From CAYRVF01 sp964427535 (lineage in GTDB: Bacteria; Chloroflexota; Ktedonobacteria; Ktedonobacterales; JADMIN01), in NCBI GenBank assembly GCA_964427535.1, contig CAYRVF010000145.1, positions 1 to 11,521 of the forward strand: DNA of 11,521 bases. The letters run 5' to 3'. Position numbers and translations under genes: made by a program. Positions 7,112 to 11,521 of this stretch are shown piece after piece. The notes under the pieces were generated by a model, which searched no databases, was not told where the DNA came from, and worked only from the letters and a program-made list of their open reading frames with translations. Each line of letters opens with the position of its first letter. Position 1 is the first letter of the stretch.

Positions 7112-8218
7112 CTAGTACCGGGTCGGCGTAAGAGGTGCTGAGACGCGTCGCGCGCGTGTTGGGTCGGCATACAACTCGACGACGTACCAGAACTGCCGGC
7201 GTCCAAGAATGTCACAGAGGCCCTGCCAGTACCGCAGCGCGTACATCGCCGCATAGCAGCGGTCTGCTGCGAGCTTGCCTCGTGCGCCGGGGAGCAGCCG
7301 GGCCAGCCACGCCCTCCTCACCAGCAGCCAGACGCCAAAACCGCAGCGCCGCCGCGAGCCGACGACGAGCCGGGCGAAGCGCCGAAACCTCCGCTGGTGC
7401 TCCTGAAACTGCGCGCCGACGTCGGGCAGAATCCAGATGCGCTCCTGTTCGGTTGCCATCAGGGCGTCCGCACGTCCATAGGCCTGCGGCACGACCAGCC
7501 ACGACCGCAGAGGTCGGCTCGCGTAGTGCCAAACGACGGCTTCAGGCGCGAAATAGAGCGAGAGTCCCTGGTCTTCGAGCCGGTACGCCAGCTCGACATC
7601 CGAGGCGATGCCGAACTCGGCATCGAATCCGCCGACCGTTACCACTGCCTCGCGGGCGACCGAAGAGTTGCCGACTGAGAACTGGCGGGGCGTCGGATCG
7701 TAGCGCCCGCGCTCCATGTCGGCGTACTGCGAGAGCAGCGTTTGCGCCTGCCAGTGCAGCCATGGATGGAGCTTCGCATCTGTCGGCGCGAGCATTGGAC
7801 CGAAGACAATCGCGCGCGGGTCACGGCGATGGAAGCGCAGATGCTCGGCGACCAGCGCGGGATGCGGCACCGCGTCGTCGTCGAGGAAGAGCAACAACGT
7901 GCCTTCAGCGGCCTCGACGCCCACGTTACGCGCGGTCGCCGCGCCGGAATGCGTCTGCTCGATGCAGCGCAGACGGTAGGGCGTCGCAAGTGACGCACAC
8001 AGCTCGGACGTGCCGTCCGTCGAGCCATCTGAGACGACCACGACCTCGAACAGGCTGGGCGCGGCGGTCTGTTGGGCGAGTCCCTGAAGCGTGCGGGCGA
8101 GCGAGGCGCGGTGGTTGTAGGTCGGAATGATGACGCTTAGCGCCGGTGGCTGCCTGTTAGCCTCATCTGGCGGCACCGTGATGAAGACGTAGGGCTTCCG
8201 GTCGTGTACGTCGCGCAT
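7112..8218 (-). CDS. Family 2 glycosyltransferase (GT-A fold)
   Basis: Transfers a sugar from a nucleotide sugar to an unknown acceptor, probably in surface polysaccharide or glycolipid synthesis at the cytoplasmic face. Of 368 residues, the N-terminal GT-A domain starts with LSVIIPTYNHRASL (27-40), then EVVVVSDGSTDGT (58-70, nucleotide binding), GAATARNVGVEAA (92-104) and LLLFLDDDAVPHP (108-120, containing the D-x-D metal site at 113-115). VGGFDAEFGIASDVELAYRL (195-214) carries the acceptor-side acidic residues. The C-terminal 120 residues are Arg- and Trp-rich and amphipathic (FGVWLLVRRAWLARLLP, 294-310), suggesting membrane association. I chose ATG 8218; an in-frame GTG at 8242 would add 8 residues (MREETGRT), and GAGGAG lies 12 bases before the ATG. 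It stands alone, with no sugar-biosynthesis neighbours, so the acceptor cannot be inferred. Confidence 0.88.
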   Translation of the reverse strand: MRDVHDRKPYVFITVPPDEANRQPPALSVIIPTYNHRASLARTLQGLAQQTAAPSLFEVVVVSDGSTDGTSELCASLATPYRLRCIEQTHSGAATARNVGVEAAEGTLLLFLDDDAVPHPALVAEHLRFHRRDPRAIVFGPMLAPTDAKLHPWLHWQAQTLLSQYADMERGRYDPTPRQFSVGNSSVAREAVVTVGGFDAEFGIASDVELAYRLEDQGLSLYFAPEAVVWHYASRPLRSWLVVPQAYGRADALMATEQERIWILPDVGAQFQEHQRRFRRFARLVVGSRRRCGFGVWLLVRRAWLARLLPGARGKLAADRCYAAMYALRYWQGLCDILGRRQFWYVVELYADPTRARRVSAPLTPTRY

Positions 8219-8273
8219 GGTCCGGCCCGTCTCCTCACGCACTCCGCCTCACAACTCTCCTGTGAACAGGCCG

Positions 8274-8282
8274 ATTGTAACA
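8274..8282 (-). promoter_or_regulatory. Extended -10 promoter candidate for the glycosyltransferase
   Basis: The - strand reads TGTTACAAT, the same TGN-TACAAT pattern as upstream of the exporter and of metY. The predicted start near 8267 leaves about 50 leader bases before ATG 8218, or 25 before GTG 8242. No convincing -35 hexamer is present. Confidence 0.45.
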
Positions 8283-8370
8283 AATCCACGCGCACAACGC
8301 TAGCTTCTCGTGGCGATGCGAGCCAGAGTGCTCTGAGGCTTGGGCGGGAGCGATGTGTGGCCGGGGAATT

Positions 8371-8493
8371 GCCCCCTCTCCCGGCCTCTCCCCCACCTGG
8401 CGGTGGGAGAGAGGAGCCAGTCGTGCGCGGCGCGCAGAGCGCAAGGCGTCAGCGCTTACCCCTCTCTCGGCGAAAGCCGGGGGAGGGGTAAGC
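8371..8493. repeat. CT-rich double-hairpin intergenic repeat element
   Basis: Two strong hairpins with related CCCCTCTCCC-type arms flank a GC-rich centre. The first (8385-8414) pairs CCTCTCCCCCACC with GGTGGGAGAGAGG around a TGGC loop, with one mismatch that becomes a G-U pair in - strand RNA. The second (8454-8493) is described separately. The alternation of CCTCTCCC and GGGAGAGG blocks resembles the dispersed intergenic hairpin repeats common in Chloroflexota and some other GC-rich bacteria. Only one copy is visible here, so its repeat nature is inferred. It fills most of the gap between the glycosyltransferase promoter and the CoA-binding gene; 8283-8370 shows nothing else recognisable. 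Confidence 0.5.
8454..8493 (-). terminator. 18-bp hairpin after the CoA-binding protein gene
   Basis: GCTTACCCCTCTCTCGGC (8454-8471) pairs with GCCGGGGGAGGGGTAAGC (8476-8493) over all 18 positions, two of them G-U in + strand RNA, with a GAAA tetraloop (TTTC in - strand RNA, where those two pairs become A-C mismatches). It begins 10 bases past the stop codon of the CoA-binding gene, the right place for an operon-end terminator. No U-tract follows on the - strand, so it may act by stabilising the 3' end rather than by intrinsic termination. Confidence 0.5.
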
Positions 8494-8503
8494 CGCTACT
8501 CGG

Positions 8504-9025
8504 CTACTCAGTGTCGCGGAGGGCCGTCACCTGGCCGGTGTTGAAGCCCATCCAGTGCATCTTGCCGCGATGGCGCGCGTGCTCGACCTTCATGCAGCGG
8601 TCCATGATGACCTTCAGGCCGCCCTCTTCCGCGATGCGCGCGCCCTCGGGACTGATGACGCCGAATTGCAGCCACAGCGCCTTGGCGCCGATCTGCACCG
8701 CCTCGCGCGCGATACCTGGCACCGCCTCTGGCGCGCGGAAGACATCGACCACATCCACCGGGAAGGGAATCGCCTCCAGCGAGGGATAACTCGTCTCGCC
8801 GAGGATTTCCTTCTCCTTGGGGTTGACGGGGACGATCTTGTAGCCGTGCCGCTGGAGGTAGAAGGCGACGAAATTACTTGGCCGCAGCGGGTTGGGCGAG
8901 AGGCCGACGACGGCGACGGTGCGCGCGTCGCGTATCACCTCGGTGATGACGCGCTCGTCCTGGTAGCGCTCGATCAGCGTATCGAGGTCGGTCTGCTCAT
9001 CCTGCGCGTTCAGAAGCTCACTCAC
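8504..9025 (-). CDS. CoA-binding domain protein, YccU type
   Basis: 173-residue protein with a single Rossmann-like CoA-binding domain (CoA_binding_2 family). After a 34-residue helical lead it shows TVAVVGLSPNPLRPSNFVAFYLQRHGY (36-62; G41 loop and conserved S-N-P/S-N signature), IVPVNPKEKEILGETSYPSL (64-83), VDVVDVFRAPEAVPGIAREA (90-109), ALWLQFGVISPEGA (116-129) and VIMDRCMKVEHAR (139-151), the usual D-R-C-x-K-x-E-H end. The ligand is presumed to be CoA or a nucleotide; the cellular role is unknown. The start is GTG 9025, with GGAGG (9033-9037) 7 bases upstream. It overlaps the metY TGA by 4 bases (GTGA), so it is translationally coupled to metY. The frame stays open far upstream, antisense-free but out of frame with metY; that extension is not real. 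Position in the operon suggests a link between sulfur amino acid synthesis and acyl-CoA or CoA status. Confidence 0.88.
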   Translation of the reverse strand: MSELLNAQDEQTDLDTLIERYQDERVITEVIRDARTVAVVGLSPNPLRPSNFVAFYLQRHGYKIVPVNPKEKEILGETSYPSLEAIPFPVDVVDVFRAPEAVPGIAREAVQIGAKALWLQFGVISPEGARIAEEGGLKVIMDRCMKVEHARHRGKMHWMGFNTGQVTALRDTE

Positions 9026-10446
9026 TGGATTACCTCCGGCTGTGCATTCGGGTCCGGTGTGGACGACGGGGCGGGTGCGGCGCCGGCGAACTGTGCGACG
9101 GTGCTCGCTGCACCCAACGCCTGATCGAGGTCCCACAACAGGTCGTCGAGCGTCTCCAGTCCGACGGAGAGGCGGATGGTGCCGCCGGTGATGCCGCCCG
9201 CCAGCAGCTCCTCGTCGCTGAGTTGACGGTGCGTCGTGCTGGCGGGATGGATGACCAGACTCTTCACGTCTCCCACGTTCGCCAGATGGCTCCACAGGTG
9301 CAGTGATTCGATGAAGCGCGTGCCTGCATCGCGCCCGCCGCGAATGTCGAAGGAGAAGATCGCGCCTGCCCCTTTCGGCAGATATTTGCGGGCGAGCGGT
9401 GCGTAGGGGCTGCTTTCCAGTCCGGCATAGGAGACGCGCTCGACCATCGGGTGTCCTTCGAGGAAGCGCGCCACGCCCAGCGCGTTCTGCACATGGCGCT
9501 CCATCCGCAGCGGCAGCGTCTCGATGCCCAGCAGGAAGAGGAACGCGTTGAACGGGCTGAGCGACGCGCCGAGGTCGCGCAGCGTCTCCGCGCGCATCTT
9601 CATCAGGTAGCCGTACATGCCGAAGGTCTCGTGGAAGGCCAGACCGTGGTACGCCTCGGACGGCTCGGCGATGACGGGAAAGCGCCCGTTGGACCAGTCG
9701 AATGTGCCGCCCTCGACCACCACGCCGCCGATGCTCGTGCCGTGCCCGCCGAGGAACTTCGTCGCCGAATGAATCACGATGTCCGCGCCGAACTCGATCG
9801 GGCGGCAGAGATACGGCGAGGCGAAGGTGTTGTCGACCACGAGCGGCGCGCCGTGCGAGTGGGCGATCTCGGCGACCGTCTCGAAGTCGAGCACGTTGCC
9901 GCCGGGGTTGCCGATAGTCTCGGCGAAGAGCGCCTTGGTGTTCTCGCGCAGCGCGGCCTGCCACGCGGCGGGGACATCCGGGTTGACGAACGAGACCTCG
10001 ACGCCCATCTTGCCGAGCACGTGCTTGAACTGCGCGATGGTACCGCCGTAGAGCGCGCTCGACGCGACGACGTGGTCGCCCGGCTGCGCTAGCGTGAAGA
10101 GCGCGCCCGCCTGCGCCGCCAGCCCACTGGCAAAGGCCACGCCACCCACACCGCCTTCCAGGCTGGCGACGCGCTCCTCGAACGCCGCGACCGTCGGGTT
10201 GCCGATGCGCGAGTAGATGTTGCCGTACTCCTGCAGGTTGAAGTAGGCGGCGGCGGCCTCGGTGTCTTCGAAGACGAAGCTGCTGGTCTGATAGATCGGC
10301 ATCGCGCGCGCGCCAGTGTAGGGGTCGGGGCGCTGGCCCGCGTGTATCGCGCGGGTATCGAAGCCGAATTGATGAACGGCCTGCTCCGCTGGCGACGACG
10401 GTGCGGTGCCGTTCGCAGAGTGGCCGTTGGAGTCCGGCGTTGGCAT
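9022..10446 (-). CDS. metY: O-acetylhomoserine sulfhydrylase (PLP enzyme)
   Basis: Makes homocysteine from O-acetylhomoserine and sulfide (direct sulfhydrylation for methionine synthesis); cytosolic, PLP-dependent, Cys/Met metabolism family. The 474-residue product shows FDTRAIHAGQRPDP (29-42), IYQTSSFVFEDTEAA (51-65), YSRIGNPTVAAFEERVASLEGG (78-99), FASGLAAQAGAL (105-116), SALYGGT (130-136), VVDNTFASPYLCRP (203-216, D205 binds the pyridine ring), HSATKFLGGHGTSIGG (226-241, K230 carries PLP), VKSLVIHPASTTHRQLSDEE and IRLSVGLETLDDLLWDLDQAL near the end. The 'NVGDVKSL' and 'GMYGYLMKMR' regions favour the MetY branch over cystathionine gamma-synthase. Polar Ser/Ala/Pro-rich tails of about 27 residues at the N-terminus and 30 at the C-terminus make it longer than the usual 425-435. 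ATG 10446 has AGGAG 9 bases upstream. It lies between the ATP-grasp gene (47-base gap) and the CoA-binding gene (4-base overlap). Confidence 0.93.
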   Translation of the reverse strand: MPTPDSNGHSANGTAPSSPAEQAVHQFGFDTRAIHAGQRPDPYTGARAMPIYQTSSFVFEDTEAAAAYFNLQEYGNIYSRIGNPTVAAFEERVASLEGGVGGVAFASGLAAQAGALFTLAQPGDHVVASSALYGGTIAQFKHVLGKMGVEVSFVNPDVPAAWQAALRENTKALFAETIGNPGGNVLDFETVAEIAHSHGAPLVVDNTFASPYLCRPIEFGADIVIHSATKFLGGHGTSIGGVVVEGGTFDWSNGRFPVIAEPSEAYHGLAFHETFGMYGYLMKMRAETLRDLGASLSPFNAFLFLLGIETLPLRMERHVQNALGVARFLEGHPMVERVSYAGLESSPYAPLARKYLPKGAGAIFSFDIRGGRDAGTRFIESLHLWSHLANVGDVKSLVIHPASTTHRQLSDEELLAGGITGGTIRLSVGLETLDDLLWDLDQALGAASTVAQFAGAAPAPSSTPDPNAQPEVIQ

Positions 10447-10465
10447 GTCTGGATTCTCCTCTCGC

Positions 10466-10481
10466 GTCCGCGACTCCGGAC
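10466..10481 (-). promoter_or_regulatory. Small hairpin in the ATP-grasp/metY gap
   Basis: GTCCG and CGGAC (10466-10470 and 10477-10481) form a 5-bp stem with a 6-base loop, just upstream of the metY Shine-Dalgarno and downstream of the candidate metY promoter. It is short and may be incidental. The 47-base gap has no room for a SAM riboswitch. Confidence 0.3.
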
Positions 10482-10493
10482 ACTTTACTTCAG

Positions 10494-11521
10494 TTATTGT
10501 AGCATGGGCAGGGCGTTGTGGACCGGAAGCATGCGTCGGATGTCGAAGCGCAGTTTGGCGTGAGCGTCGCGCAGGGCTTGCTCGGCGGTGGCCGGGTCGT
10601 CGGCGCGTGCGAAGATGAAGCCGAGGTAGCTTGACCCTTCGGGCAGGGGCACGATCTGCGAGTGCAGCGGCGCGGTGATTTCCACGCCGACGACGTGCGG
10701 CACCGCCTCGGCCTCGTCGATGCCCGAGACACTGTGCAGCATGCCGCCCTTTGGAATCGGAATCATCATCGCGCCCGCGCCCGAGCCGGTGATGGTCAGC
10801 GAGGGCAGTTCCATCTTGAGCGCGTGCCGCAGCAGAATCTCTTCGAGGCACATGCCCGTGCCGAACTCCAGCACGGTGGAGCACAGTCCACCAATAGAGC
10901 GCCCCGCGATCTCTACCATCCACGGACCCTGCTCGTTGACGCGAAGCTCGGCGTGAATCGGCCCGTCGCGCAGGCCAATGGAGTGTGCCGCCTGTTCCGC
11001 GCAGTCCGCGATGGCCTGCTGTGTCTCCTTTGGCAGGCGCGACGGAGTGACGTAGATCGTCTCCTCGAAGAAGGGACCGTCGAGCGGGTCGGGCTTGTCG
11101 AAGAGGGCGAGCACGTGCAGGCGGCCCTCCGTCAGCAGTCCTTCGACGGCCACCTCGAAGCCGGGGATGAAGTCTTCGACCAGAATGTCGGTCTCGTCGA
11201 GACGCTCGCCGTCACCGAGCAGCAGGCGCTTCAGGCGCTCGAACGCGGCGACGAACTGCTCGGGGTTGTCCGCGCGGATCACCCCCCGACTGCCCGAGAG
11301 GCGCAGCGGCTTGACGACGGACGGATAGCGCACACGCGCGGCCAGCTCGGCGGGATCGCTCGCCAGCGGGTAGCGCGCGAACGCCGGACACGGTACACCC
11401 GCCGCCGCCATCGCCGGACGCATGCGCCCCTTGTCACGGGCTATCTCGGCGGCCTCCAGCGGATTGTAGGGCAGGCCGAGCGCGGCGTTGGCTCGCGCGG
11501 CGAGCAATGTGGCGCCGTCAT
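10494..11521 (-). CDS. ATP-grasp ligase with L-amino-acid-ligase-like C-terminus (partial, 5' end outside window)
   Basis: The frame is open to the right window edge (first full codon at 11517-11519) and ends with TAA at 10494-10496, giving 341 residues. ATP-grasp enzymes activate a carboxylate as acyl phosphate and join it to an amine. Visible motifs: LGLPYNPLEAAEIARDKGRMR (15-34), YPSVVKPLRLSGSRGV (65-80, nucleotide-binding K70 and Gly-rich loop), DILVEDFIPGFEVAVEGLL (111-129), PIHAELRVNEQGPWMVEIAGR (Mg/ATP-binding Glu and Arg), and a C-terminal part with GAGAMMIPIPKGG and VEITAPLHSQIVPLPEGSSYLGFIFARADDP, which resembles the LAL_C2 domain of L-amino acid ligases. About 70-80 N-terminal residues should lie beyond the edge. 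The TTG at 11507 is internal. Substrates cannot be read off. Same strand as metY and 47 bases upstream of it, so a dipeptide- or amide-forming role tied to sulfur amino acids is possible but unproven. Confidence 0.83.
   Translation of the reverse strand, partial: DGATLLAARANAALGLPYNPLEAAEIARDKGRMRPAMAAAGVPCPAFARYPLASDPAELAARVRYPSVVKPLRLSGSRGVIRADNPEQFVAAFERLKRLLLGDGERLDETDILVEDFIPGFEVAVEGLLTEGRLHVLALFDKPDPLDGPFFEETIYVTPSRLPKETQQAIADCAEQAAHSIGLRDGPIHAELRVNEQGPWMVEIAGRSIGGLCSTVLEFGTGMCLEEILLRHALKMELPSLTITGSGAGAMMIPIPKGGMLHSVSGIDEAEAVPHVVGVEITAPLHSQIVPLPEGSSYLGFIFARADDPATAEQALRDAHAKLRFDIRRMLPVHNALPMLQ
10496..10504 (-). promoter_or_regulatory. Extended -10 promoter candidate for metY
   Basis: The - strand reads TGCTACAAT across the last codons and stop of the ATP-grasp gene. 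A start near 10489 would leave about 43 leader bases before the metY ATG. It would let metY and the CoA-binding gene be transcribed apart from the ATP-grasp gene. No -35 hexamer is evident. Confidence 0.42.

Noticed and set aside
6928..7131. Small 67-codon + strand ORF upstream of the exporter
   Set aside because: No Shine-Dalgarno, no recognisable features, and it runs over the end of the opposite-strand glycosyltransferase.
8371..8493. CRISPR-like array in the CT-rich region
   Set aside because: Only two unequal hairpins, no regularly spaced direct repeats and no cas genes nearby.
9026..10483. Long - strand frame continuing upstream of the CoA-binding gene
   Set aside because: It overlaps metY out of frame, its translation is low-complexity Arg-rich, and GTG 9025 has an excellent Shine-Dalgarno, so the extension is not part of the protein.
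10447..10493. SAM or cobalamin riboswitch ahead of metY
   Set aside because: The 47-base gap is too short, and only a 5-bp hairpin is seen.

Overview
The window is GC-rich throughout. It looks like the chromosome of a free-living bacterium, most likely Chloroflexota. That placement is an inference from the close resemblance of the BNR-repeat protein, the CoaE variant and the MetY/CoA-binding gene pair to what I remember of that phylum. No rRNA, tRNA, CRISPR array, transposase or phage gene is visible.

Left part (1-2415, + strand): a tightly packed housekeeping run. It holds the C-terminal tail of an ABC-F type ATPase (cut by the window edge), coaE (dephospho-CoA kinase, last step of CoA synthesis) and pyk (pyruvate kinase, last step of glycolysis). 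coaE and pyk share a 4-base ATGA overlap, so they are probably translationally coupled.

Middle (2416-5760, + strand): a separate transcription unit with a plausible promoter near 2458-2486 and a strong 15-bp stem terminator at 5718-5751. It encodes a roughly 1050-residue BNR/Asp-box (VPS10/sortilin-like, often called 'glycosyl hydrolase') beta-propeller protein. The gene is broken at about 4384-4390. The frame changes there, and a short block of residues I expect in the family is missing, which points to a small deletion rather than a one-base error. It also has no ATG/GTG/TTG start ahead of its conserved N-terminus; a CTG behind a good Shine-Dalgarno sequence is the best candidate.

Right part (5798-11521, all on the - strand): a ten-helix EamA/DMT exporter with a long, hairpin-rich leader; a family 2 glycosyltransferase; a CT-rich double-hairpin repeat element; then an apparent operon, read right to left, of an ATP-grasp ligase with an L-amino-acid-ligase-like C-terminus (cut by the window edge), metY (O-acetylhomoserine sulfhydrylase) and a YccU-type CoA-binding protein. 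metY and the CoA-binding gene overlap by 4 bases (GTGA). Three - strand units are preceded by the same extended -10 motif, TGNTACAAT.

The least explained items are the lesion in the BNR gene, its start, the EamA leader, the double-hairpin repeat, and the association of an amino-acid-ligase-like ATP-grasp enzyme with sulfur amino acid synthesis.
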